Origin: VRUE01 sp963716735
GTDB lineage: Bacteria; Actinomycetota; Thermoleophilia; Solirubrobacterales; 70-9
Direction: 5' to 3'
Assembly: GCA_963716735.1 (NCBI GenBank)
Contig: OY970321.1
Location: 620,001 to 684,000, forward strand
Length of the DNA stretch: 64,000 nt
Shown here: positions 34,172 to 41,503 of the stretch, piece after piece
Layout: each line of letters opens with the position of its first letter
How positions within the stretch are numbered: position 1 is the stretch's first letter
Program-made: the position numbers and the translations under genes
The notes under the pieces: model-generated
What the model saw: the letters and a program-made list of their open reading frames with translations, nothing else
The model's database searches: none
Told to the model about the DNA's origin: nothing

Positions 34172-34629
34172 AGTCGCACACCGCCTACATGACCTTCGAG
34201 ACCGCCGAGCGGCGCGAGCTGATCCGGATCACCGAGGAGGTGCAGGCCGCGGTCGACGAGGCCGGGATCGCGGAGGGCATGGTGCTGGTCTCGGCGATGC
34301 ACATCACGGCCGGCGTATGGGTCAACGACGACGAGCCCGGCCTGCATGAGGACGTCATCGAGTGGCTCGACAAGATCGCGCCGCCGAGCTGGAAGCCGGC
34401 GGCCAACGCTGTCGCCGGGGAGCTGCTGCCCGAGGGCGGCGACTACCGCCACCACCGGGGCGGCGAGGACAACGGCGATGCCCATTTCAAGAATCTGCTC
34501 GTCCACCAGCAGGCGATCCTGCCGGTCACCGCCGGCCGCCTCGACCTCGGACCCTGGCAGCAGGTCTTCTACTGCGAGTTCGACGGCCGGCGACCGAAGC
34601 GCCTGGTGATCAAGGCGATGGGCGAGTAG
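34168..34629 (+). CDS. YjbQ/UPF0047-family protein
   Basis: A 153-residue protein of the family often called secondary thiamine-phosphate synthase. The conserved blocks MHITAGVWVNDDEPGL, GDYRHHRGGEDNGDAHFKN and PWQQVFYCEFDG are complete, including the His residues that bind metal. The GTG start overlaps the stop of the preceding gene. The physiological role is not settled in the family; enzyme naming here is by homology. Confidence 0.9.
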   Translation: MKSHTAYMTFETAERRELIRITEEVQAAVDEAGIAEGMVLVSAMHITAGVWVNDDEPGLHEDVIEWLDKIAPPSWKPAANAVAGELLPEGGDYRHHRGGEDNGDAHFKNLLVHQQAILPVTAGRLDLGPWQQVFYCEFDGRRPKRLVIKAMGE

Positions 34630-34632
34630 CGA

Positions 34633-36207
34633 CTACCCGGGGCTGGCGCTGCAGGTCTTCAGGCCGATCTCGCGGGCAAGTTCGTAGCGTTCGAGCTGCC
34701 CGTTGTCGCGGCGTTCGCGAGCCGCCAGATACTCGCCGCTGTGTTCGGCGCGTGCGGCGCGCAGGGCCTGCACGTCGTACTTGTGCACCTGCCGCTGCGC
34801 TCGCACGTATTTCTCGTAGGAGTCGCGAACGCTCGCCGGCGGATCGAGCGCATCGAAGCGCTTGACAGCGGGGGTGGAGATACCGACCAGCGCTTCCGAG
34901 TAGGCGACGTCCGGGACTTCCTCTGCCTTGGCTTCGGGAAATTCCAGCCTGACTTCTTCGAAGGAGCTCTGGCTATCGGCGCAGATCGCATCGGCCTTGG
35001 CGATCAGCTCACTCCTCGACAGCGGCCGCGGCTGCTGCTGCTTGGCGGTCTGTCCCCCTCCCCCACTCGTCGTCTTCGTCGCGCCGGCGTCACTCGCGGT
35101 CCCCGTATTGCCGCCGCCGCCATCGCCGCCACCCAGCGCCAGGACCACGGCGGCGATCGCGGCGATCGCCACCAGGCCGCCGACCAGCGCCAGCCAGATC
35201 CGCCGGCGCCCGCGATCCTCGCCGCCGGACTCGAGGCGCCTGGTCGCGGCGGTCTCGGGTCCCGACGCTTTACCCACCGGCGCAATCGTCTCCGCCGTTT
35301 GCGTCGCTGCCGCCCCGGTGGCGACGGTGCGCTCGGGGAGGTCGGGCCGCGAGCCGCTCAGCGCCGCCACGGCGGCCCTGCCGAGATCGCCGGCGGAGGG
35401 ATAGCGGTCTCCGGGCTCCTTCGACATCGAGCGGATGACGACGTCATCGAGCGCCATCGGCACCGCGGTCGCGTGCAGAGAGGGGGCAGGCGGCGGGTCG
35501 TTGAGGTGGGCGTAGAGGCGCGCCGCCTCGCCGTCGCGCGGGTAGGGCACCTCGCCGGTCAGCAGTTTGAAGAGCAGGCAGCCGAGTGCGTAGACGTCGG
35601 CGCGCGCGTCGACGACCCCGCCCGAGATCTGCTCAGGGGCGACGTAATCGAGCGTGCCGACGAAGCGGCCGGTCTGGGTCAGGCCGGACTCGGTGGTGAC
35701 GTTGCGGGCGACGCCGAAGTCGGTGATGTAGGCATGGTCCGCGCCGCCGGTCTCGCTGAGCAGCACGTTGGCGGGCTTGACGTCCCGGTGAACGAGGCCG
35801 GCGGCGTGGATCGCGTCAAGTCCGCTGCCCACCTGGGCGATCAGCGCCGTGGCGGCCGCCGGCTCGAGCCGCCCTTCGCGCGTCAACCTGCGACCGAGGT
35901 CAGAGCCCGAGACGTAGCGCATCGCAATGAAAGGGATGCCGTCTTCTTCCCCGGCCGCGTAGATCGGCACGACGTTTGGATGCTCGATCGAGGCAGCGAT
36001 CTTCGACTCCTCGGCGAAACGGCGGGCGAAGACCTCGTCCGCCGCTGCCTCCGGTGCGATCAGCTTCAATGCGACGTGCCGCTCGAGGCCCGGCTCGACC
36101 GCCAGGTAGAGCACCCCCATGCCACCGCGTCCGAGGCTTCGCTCGATTCTGTAACCGGCGAATTCGTCACCCTCGGACAGCTCGATCCAGCGTCCGCTCC
36201 GCTCCAT
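34633..36207 (-). CDS. membrane-anchored Ser/Thr protein kinase (PknB-like)
   Basis: A 524-residue Hanks-type kinase. Gly loop GRGGMGVLYLA (26-36), lysine K48 in VALKLI, catalytic HRDVKPAN near residue 140, DFG and APEQIS follow. After a Pro/Thr-rich linker comes one transmembrane helix (about 340-362) and an extracellular domain with two Cys that lacks PASTA repeats. The extracellular part (ADAICADSQSSFEEV onward) resembles small helical sensor domains seen in other actinobacterial proteins. ATG 36207 is selected; the frame beyond is a shadow. Confidence 0.92.
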   Translation of the reverse strand: MERSGRWIELSEGDEFAGYRIERSLGRGGMGVLYLAVEPGLERHVALKLIAPEAAADEVFARRFAEESKIAASIEHPNVVPIYAAGEEDGIPFIAMRYVSGSDLGRRLTREGRLEPAAATALIAQVGSGLDAIHAAGLVHRDVKPANVLLSETGGADHAYITDFGVARNVTTESGLTQTGRFVGTLDYVAPEQISGGVVDARADVYALGCLLFKLLTGEVPYPRDGEAARLYAHLNDPPPAPSLHATAVPMALDDVVIRSMSKEPGDRYPSAGDLGRAAVAALSGSRPDLPERTVATGAAATQTAETIAPVGKASGPETAATRRLESGGEDRGRRRIWLALVGGLVAIAAIAAVVLALGGGDGGGGNTGTASDAGATKTTSGGGGQTAKQQQPRPLSRSELIAKADAICADSQSSFEEVRLEFPEAKAEEVPDVAYSEALVGISTPAVKRFDALDPPASVRDSYEKYVRAQRQVHKYDVQALRAARAEHSGEYLAARERRDNGQLERYELAREIGLKTCSASPG

Positions 36208-36337
36208 GGCGGGGACTGTAGCCCGACCGCCAGCGACACCTTGGCCGAACAGCGGTCCATCGATGGCTGACCGACCCTTAACCCAACCGTCCCGAGCCGG
36301 CCGGGCACCGGGAATAGAATTTGTCCTGGTAAGTGGG

Positions 36338-37114
36338 ATGAAGCGCATCGCCGTCATAGGGCTGCTGCTCGCCACGGCGCTCATCGGCGCCGCGATCGCC
36401 CACGCCGAGATCTCCGGCGAAGACGGCCTGTTCGTCAGCTTCGGCGGAGGGTTCACTCCCAATTCCCTGCCGAGGGACCGCGACGTGCCGGTGACGGTCA
36501 AGCTCGACACGTCGATCAAAACCACCGAAGGAAAGCGTCCGCCGCAGCTGCGCCGGATCTCGTTCGAGGTGAATCGCTACGGCCGGATCTCCACCGTCGG
36601 CCTGCCCGCATGCGACTCGGGGCTGCTCGAGTCGACCAACACTCGCGTCGCCCTCGAACGCTGCCGTCCCGCCCTGGTCGGCCGCGGCCAGTTCGCCGCC
36701 AACGTCGAGTTCCCGGACCGGGCGCCGTTCCCGGTGCACGGCCAGATGCTCGCCTTCAACGGCCACTCGCATGGACATCCCGCAGTCCTGCTGCACATCC
36801 ACGGCTCGAGCCCCGCTGAGGTAACGGTGATCCTCACCTTCACGATCCGCCACCCGGCCCGGGGCAAGTTCGGCACTGTGCTGTCGACCAAGATCCCCCG
36901 ACTTGCATCCGACCTCGGCTACGTCACCGACGTCTCCCTCGTGTTCGACCGCAGGTACCGGTACCGCGGCAAGGGGTACAGCTTCCTCAGCGCCCGCTGC
37001 GCCGCTCCTTCGGGCTTTCCGGGGGCGATTTTCTCCTTCACCCGGGGAACCTTCACCTTCGCCGGCGGGAAACAGATCGTCACCACCCTGACCCGCAACT
37101 GCACCGTTCGTTAG
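36338..37114 (+). CDS. secreted protein, unknown function
   Basis: A 258-residue protein with a clear signal peptide (MKRIAVIGLLLATALIGAA, then AHA cleavage) and a beta-rich mature part with three or four Cys. Blocks such as SFEVNRYGRISTVGLPAC and LVGRGQFAANVEFP recur in secreted Solirubrobacterales proteins as far as I recall, but I know no function. Divergent from the kinase gene with a 130-base shared upstream region. Confidence 0.72.
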   Translation: MKRIAVIGLLLATALIGAAIAHAEISGEDGLFVSFGGGFTPNSLPRDRDVPVTVKLDTSIKTTEGKRPPQLRRISFEVNRYGRISTVGLPACDSGLLESTNTRVALERCRPALVGRGQFAANVEFPDRAPFPVHGQMLAFNGHSHGHPAVLLHIHGSSPAEVTVILTFTIRHPARGKFGTVLSTKIPRLASDLGYVTDVSLVFDRRYRYRGKGYSFLSARCAAPSGFPGAIFSFTRGTFTFAGGKQIVTTLTRNCTVR

Positions 37115-37189
37115 ACGACGCTCCCCGGACGGGCTGGCGGCGAGTCGATCCCACTCGGCTCGCGGGCGACGCGGCTTCGGTCGCTTCTG

Positions 37190-37320
37190 CCGCGATGACC
37201 GGGCGGCGCCCTTACCGGGAGCCGGTGGGGCCCCGCCGAAGCGCTGGCCGAGCTGCGCCGGAACTCCGGCAGCCAGTTCGACCCGCGCGTCGTCGAGGCC
37301 CTGGCCGTGGACCACGCCGA
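37190..37320 (+). pseudogene. remnant of an HD-GYP domain gene (C-terminal part)
   Basis: Two short frames in series give MTGRRPYREPVG (from 37195) and then, after a one-base shift near 37230, AEALAELRRNSGSQFDPRVV. This is the typical end of HD-GYP phosphodiesterase domains (DRPYR...EALAELRR..GTQFDPRVV). No upstream HD or GYP motifs remain. I take it as a decayed fragment of a cyclic-di-GMP phosphodiesterase-type gene. The rest of the 37115-37354 gap shows nothing else. Confidence 0.55.
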
Positions 37321-37354
37321 AGGGCGGTCCCGGCCATGGCACAGGCTTAGGGCG

Positions 37355-37771
37355 TTAATTGCCGCCGCTGTACCTTTCGGCTTCTTCGATACCCCTCTGC
37401 GCCTCTTCCTTGCCCTTTTCGATCCCCTTCTGCGCTTCCTGCTTGGCCTTTTCGATCCCCTGCTGAGCTTCTTCGGATCCCTGCTCGACCCCTTCCTGTG
37501 CCTGCTGGGACCCCTGGTTGACGCCCTTCTTCGCTTCCTTTTCAGCCTTTTCGAAGCCCTTCTTCACTTCTTCGGAGCCCTTTTCAAGTCCCTGCTTCGC
37601 TTCTTCGGCCGCCTTTTCGACCCGTTCCTGGATCTCGCCGGTACTGCCGTCGCTGTCGCTGCTGTCGCCACCGCAGCCCGCCCAGCCGATGCCGGCAACC
37701 CCGATCGACAGGGCAACCAGGAACGCGGGAGTGCGCCGCCCCCAGCGTTGCTTCAGACCTTGATCCGACAC
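37355..37771 (-). CDS. lipoprotein with seven 11-residue LEA-like repeats
   Basis: A 138-residue predicted lipoprotein: signal helix FLVALSIGVAGIGWAGC with a lipobox-like WAGC, a Ser/Asp linker, then about seven 11-residue repeats of the form EEAKQGLEKGS / EEAQQGIEKAK up to the end. The strict 11-mer period with Gly at position 6 is like group 3 LEA and related amphipathic helices. It starts at GTG 37771; the frame continues upstream without a better start. Its role may be membrane or desiccation protection, which is inference. Confidence 0.75.
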   Translation of the reverse strand: MSDQGLKQRWGRRTPAFLVALSIGVAGIGWAGCGGDSSDSDGSTGEIQERVEKAAEEAKQGLEKGSEEVKKGFEKAEKEAKKGVNQGSQQAQEGVEQGSEEAQQGIEKAKQEAQKGIEKGKEEAQRGIEEAERYSGGN

Positions 37772-37911
37772 TTCGACTCCTCTCGTAGGTAAACCGACAC
37801 GAAGCAGGAGCGATATTCGCAGCCGAGGCCGCAAATGGCCAGTCGGGTGTCGGCGTGGAAGACGGGCCACGGCGCAACCACCGCACCCAAGGTAGACCTA
37901 AGATCGACGAG

Positions 37912-38580
37912 GTGCCCACCCTGCACGTCCTTCGCGTCTTCGTCAACGAGGATGGTGAGTGGGGCAACCCGCTCGGCGTCTTCCTCGAGGGAGGGCAGGT
38001 AGCGGAGTCCGACCGGCAGCACACCGCGGCGGAGCTGGGTTTCAGCGAGACCGTCTTCGTCGATGACCGGGTCACCGGGCGACTGCGCATCTACACCCCA
38101 CTGGTCGAACTTCCCTTTGCCGGCCATCCCACGGTCGGCGCCGCCTGGCTGTTGGCGAGAGAGGGAACGCCGGTCGACTCTTTACGCCCACCCGCCGGCG
38201 AGGTCGGGGTGCGCTACGCCGACGGGATGACCCACGTCAAGGCGCGGGCCGAGTGGGCGCCGCCGTTCGAATACCGGCGGCTGAGCTCGTCGGCCGAGGT
38301 GCGGGCTATGTCCGCCGGCGAGCAAGCGGCCAACACCTACGCCTGGGCTTGGATCGACGAGGCGGCGGGGACGATCCGCGCCCGCGCCTTTGTACCCGAT
38401 GCCGGGATCGCAGAGGACGAGGCGACCGGCTCCGCGGCCCTCGCCCTCTGCGCCCAATTGGAGGGCCCAATCACCATCCACCAGGGGCACGGCTCGGTCC
38501 TGTCGTGCAGACCACTTGCCGATGGCCGGGTCGAGGTCGGCGGCAAGGTCGTCCTCGACGAGTTGACGCTGGCTGGCTAG
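37912..38580 (+). CDS. PhzF-family isomerase-like protein
   Basis: A 222-residue protein of the PhzF/diaminopimelate-epimerase fold. It has the N-terminal GNPLGVF block, LPFAGHPTVGAAWLL in the middle and EDEATGSAA near residue 175, all hallmarks of PhzF-like proteins. It is shorter than usual (about 260-300), lacking some of the first domain. GTG 37912 follows GACGAGG. The substrate is unknown; no phenazine genes are near. Confidence 0.85.
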   Translation: MPTLHVLRVFVNEDGEWGNPLGVFLEGGQVAESDRQHTAAELGFSETVFVDDRVTGRLRIYTPLVELPFAGHPTVGAAWLLAREGTPVDSLRPPAGEVGVRYADGMTHVKARAEWAPPFEYRRLSSSAEVRAMSAGEQAANTYAWAWIDEAAGTIRARAFVPDAGIAEDEATGSAALALCAQLEGPITIHQGHGSVLSCRPLADGRVEVGGKVVLDELTLAG

Positions 38581-38582
38581 CG

Positions 38583-40307
38583 TCAGCAGCCCGAGCCGAC
38601 AACCGCGCCGACGGTGCGCACCCGCAGGTCGCCTTCTTCCTGCAAGCCTCGAACGTAGTCGACTACTTTGGCGAAGTCGTCGTCGTTGAACTCGGTCGTC
38701 TGGCTTGGCGCCCCACCGACGAGGTTGTGGAAGCTGAGGATCAACCAGGTTCCCTCGGCAACGGCCTTGTCGATTGCTTCATCGATCTCCGCGACGTCGG
38801 TGGTCAGCCCGTTGATGGACCAGCCGCGCAGCGTGTAGTCGCCGCGAGCCGGAATCGTTTCCGGGCCCTTCGCCGTCGCGCGAGCGGCACAGTAGTCCCG
38901 CTTGACATACCGACGCACTTCCGGGCCGGCCGCTCCCTTCGGATAGGCAAACGAAGCCCGGCTGAAGCCTTTTTCGTCGAGCCAGTCACGCAACCCGTTC
39001 ATCTCCGTTTTCAGCGCTTCCGGTTCGAGGCCATCGAGGCCGTTGGCGAGGTTGTGGCTGGCGAGAGTCAAGGAATGGCCGCCGATCTCCCAGTGGTCCA
39101 AGTCACGCAGGGTGTAGAGCTGTTCGAGGCTGAGCTGTCCGGGTTCGCCGATGGCGTTGGCGATCACATACGCCGAAGCGGGATAGCGATAGGCCGACAG
39201 TTTTTTCAGCCCGCGAGTGAAGGCTGATCCATAGCCGTCGTCGAATGAAAAGCTGACCGTCGCCTGATCCACGGTCGGAACCGCGTAGATACCCGCCGCG
39301 TAGAAGTTGACCGGGCCAGTGCCGTTGTCGGTGACGATGAGCTGGGCTCGTTTGATTTTCGACCAGTTGACGCCGCCGACAACATGAAAGCCACCGACCG
39401 GCAGCGACTGGAACTCGAAGCTGCTGCGGAGGATGATCGGGTCGAAATCGGACTCCCACACGGTCGCCTCCGCGTAGCTGTTTTCGATGTTTCCGGAGGA
39501 GAGTCGCAGCTTGACGGCGCCGAGCCGAGAGCCGAAGCCGACCTGACCCTGGACGGTCACGTGGAAGCCCTTCAGGTCGACGGGTTTGAGCGGTGGCGAC
39601 GTCGCGATCGACTCGTTCCCACTGCCATCGGTCGTGATCCTGAAGGAGCGTTCGTTGTTGACGACCAACGGCGGGCCGACGTCGCCGAAACTACCCACCC
39701 CGTTACCGGTCCAGCCATGTTCATCCGGGAACATCGCCAGCGGCTGCTCTTCAAATCCTCCCTGCGGTCCTTCTTCTTCGGGAGTGACTTCCGGCGGAGT
39801 GGTTTTTGGCGGTGACTGGGATGGCGGCCCAGAAGAGGTGCCCGGAGCCGGCGGGCCGAGGATGGGTCCCGCGGATTCCTCCTCAGCCTGTCCGACGATC
39901 TGCTCGCAGTCCGGGGAGACCGCGTCGGCAGTGTCGACCGACGCGATGTCGTCCGATCCGGCGCCGCAGCCGACCTTGTCGGCCGCGCCGTCCTTCGCAA
40001 GCAGCAGATCGTTTCCAGCACCTCCGAGGATCTTGTCCTGGCCGTCGTCGCCCCTGAGCCGGTCTTCTCCCGAGCCACCGACCAGCTTGTCAGGACCGGC
40101 CTTGCCGAAGACGGTGTCGTTACCTCCGCCACCGAGGATCGTGTCGGCGCGAGGCGTCCCGGCCAGGGAATCGGCTCCCTGCCCACCTCGTTTGAGAGCA
40201 GCCGAACTCGGCGCCGCAATCGCCAGATTCAGCACCAAAAGCGCCGTAGTCACGAGAAAGGGCGTTCTGGTGCCGGCCCCCGCCAGACTTCTCAGCCTCA
40301 ACTTCAA
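38583..40307 (-). CDS. secreted RTX-repeat / polysaccharide deacetylase fusion
   Basis: A 574-residue exported protein. Signal peptide (residues 15-37), then RTX-type calcium-binding nonapeptides (about 42-110: GGGGNDTVFGKAG, GGSGEDRLRGDDG, GGAGNDLLL), a Pro/Glu linker, a beta-rich domain (about 190-340), and a NodB-type polysaccharide deacetylase domain starting SFSFDDGYGSAF (about 350) with GGHSLTLASHN and AYPKG. The deacetylase part probably acts on cell-wall or surface glycans. Calcium binding by the short RTX block is inferred. The gene ends two bases from the convergent PhzF gene. Confidence 0.88.
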   Translation of the reverse strand: MKLRLRSLAGAGTRTPFLVTTALLVLNLAIAAPSSAALKRGGQGADSLAGTPRADTILGGGGNDTVFGKAGPDKLVGGSGEDRLRGDDGQDKILGGAGNDLLLAKDGAADKVGCGAGSDDIASVDTADAVSPDCEQIVGQAEEESAGPILGPPAPGTSSGPPSQSPPKTTPPEVTPEEEGPQGGFEEQPLAMFPDEHGWTGNGVGSFGDVGPPLVVNNERSFRITTDGSGNESIATSPPLKPVDLKGFHVTVQGQVGFGSRLGAVKLRLSSGNIENSYAEATVWESDFDPIILRSSFEFQSLPVGGFHVVGGVNWSKIKRAQLIVTDNGTGPVNFYAAGIYAVPTVDQATVSFSFDDGYGSAFTRGLKKLSAYRYPASAYVIANAIGEPGQLSLEQLYTLRDLDHWEIGGHSLTLASHNLANGLDGLEPEALKTEMNGLRDWLDEKGFSRASFAYPKGAAGPEVRRYVKRDYCAARATAKGPETIPARGDYTLRGWSINGLTTDVAEIDEAIDKAVAEGTWLILSFHNLVGGAPSQTTEFNDDDFAKVVDYVRGLQEEGDLRVRTVGAVVGSGC

Positions 40308-40311
40308 CCTC

Positions 40312-40391
40312 CTGTCGTCAACAAGGTCGCGAATGGTTGCATTTCAGACAAACTGTCGTCAAGGGGCGATGCGTCTATAGCGGACATAGAC
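40312..40391 (-). promoter_or_regulatory. possible control region of the RTX-deacetylase gene
   Basis: The upstream gap holds the direct repeat CTGTCGTCAA twice (40312-40321 and 40353-40362, 41 bp apart) and the inverted repeat GTCTAT/ATAGAC (40373-40378, 40386-40391). These could be regulator sites. No promoter hexamers stand out. Confidence 0.3.
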
Positions 40392-40428
40392 GACACGGGA
40401 GCCAAAAGTCCGGGCCTCGATCACTCAG

Positions 40429-40758
40429 TCAGAGGCCAAGGCCTCCCACGCCACCCTCGTCCCAACCAAGGTGGTGGGCCAGCTCATGACGCAAAGTCCG
40501 CTCGACCTGGCGGGCGAGCAGATCCCGATCGTGGCCGAAGTCACGTTCGAGGGTGTCGCGGTAGATGACGATCCGGTCCTCGTACCGTTCCTGCGCGACA
40601 CCGTCCCCCGAGTACTGGCCGTACGCCTGCACCTCGGCTCCCTTGTCCGAGACCACAACAGCGACGCTGGCCAATACCTCCTGGAATTCATCAGGCAGCC
40701 GATCGATCGCGTCGACGACCAATGACTCAAACTCATCGAACTCAGAAGCGTTGGGCAT
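40429..40758 (-). CDS. minimal zincin-like metallopeptidase family protein
   Basis: A 109-residue protein with HELAHHLG near the C-terminus, the HExxH zinc site with a following His, typical of the small DUF1025-type 'metallopeptidase family protein'. The ATG at 40758 (MPNASEFDEFESLV) fits the usual family start; a GTG at 40782 overlapping the tetR stop as GTGA is possible and would add eight residues. Substrates are unknown. It probably shares a transcript with tetR. Confidence 0.85.
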   Translation of the reverse strand: MPNASEFDEFESLVVDAIDRLPDEFQEVLASVAVVVSDKGAEVQAYGQYSGDGVAQERYEDRIVIYRDTLERDFGHDRDLLARQVERTLRHELAHHLGWDEGGVGGLGL

Positions 40759-40778
40759 GCCATAAAGGGTAGATAGCG

Positions 40779-41408
40779 TCACTTGAGTTCGGTGGCGTTC
40801 GCCTCTCCGCCGAGTGCATCAAGCGGCACAGCGTCCGCGGCGGTAAGTGCGCCGAGCAGCGTTCCAAGCAGAAGATCGCGCAGCTCGCCGCGCGAGAGAT
40901 CGCGGTGCTCGATCCAGTCAAGGCAGGCCCCGTCCATGAACCAGAGCCAGCCATGTACGGCGGCGCGTGCCTTGGGCGGCGCGCCGCCCGGATAGAGGCC
41001 CTCGAGGATCCGGGCGGCCGTTTTCGCTCGGACCTCATCGACAAGCTCCCGCACCTCGGGGACGCTGCTGACGCTCTGCATCAGCTTGCCGTAGGCAAGC
41101 GCGTTGTCGTCGATCAACTCAAGGAAGGCCTCGAGGCTTCCCCGCAGCTGATCGAGCGGCGACAGGGTCGGGTCGGGCTCCGTCCGCGCCCGCAGCTGCG
41201 CCGCCGCCTGGGCAAGCGTCGCCTCGAAGAACGCACGCTTGCTCGGAAAGTAGTGGTAGAGCAGCGGCTTGGAGATCCCCACCTTGCGGGCGATCTCGCG
41301 CATCGAGAGCTCATCGTAGGAGTGACGCGCAAACAGCTCAGCGCCACGCTCGAGCAGCTGCTGGCGCCGCTCCTCGGCATGAAGCCGTCGATAGGCAGGG
41401 CGGGTCAT
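40779..41408 (-). CDS. TetR/AcrR-family transcriptional regulator
   Basis: A 209-residue repressor. N-terminal HTH (about 30-55: MREIARKVGISKPLLYHYFPSK) and a C-terminal TetR_C-type ligand domain. ATG 41408 is the natural start. It is divergent from the DUF2339 gene, and two palindromes lie in the 95-base gap, so self-repression and control of the DUF2339-DUF3999 pair is likely. The ligand is unknown. Confidence 0.9.
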   Translation of the reverse strand: MTRPAYRRLHAEERRQQLLERGAELFARHSYDELSMREIARKVGISKPLLYHYFPSKRAFFEATLAQAAAQLRARTEPDPTLSPLDQLRGSLEAFLELIDDNALAYGKLMQSVSSVPEVRELVDEVRAKTAARILEGLYPGGAPPKARAAVHGWLWFMDGACLDWIEHRDLSRGELRDLLLGTLLGALTAADAVPLDALGGEANATELK

Positions 41409-41426
41409 CGCGGCTGCATTGTAGCT

Positions 41427-41480
41427 GCTTGTTGACCACCGGTTGACAAGCTTGTTACCTTGTTGACCATCGGTCAGCAA
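41427..41480. promoter_or_regulatory. pair of palindromic operators for the TetR regulator
   Basis: Site 1 (41427-41451) is GCTTGTTGACC-ACC-GGTTGACAAGC, 11-3-11 with two mismatches. Site 2 (41460-41480) is TTGTTGACC-ATC-GGTCAGCAA, 9-3-9 with one mismatch. Centres are 31 bp apart, close to three helical turns, so dimers would lie on one face. Both share the TTGACC half-site. Confidence 0.7.
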
Positions 41481-41503
41481 ACGACAGAGCAGAGGAGGAA
41501 GCC

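Noticed and set aside
37307..37792. Phe/Leu-rich plus-strand frame that looks like a membrane protein
   Set aside because: It is the complement of the Lys/Glu-rich 11-mer repeats of the lipoprotein; Glu/Lys codons read backwards give Phe/Leu, so hydrophobicity is trivial.
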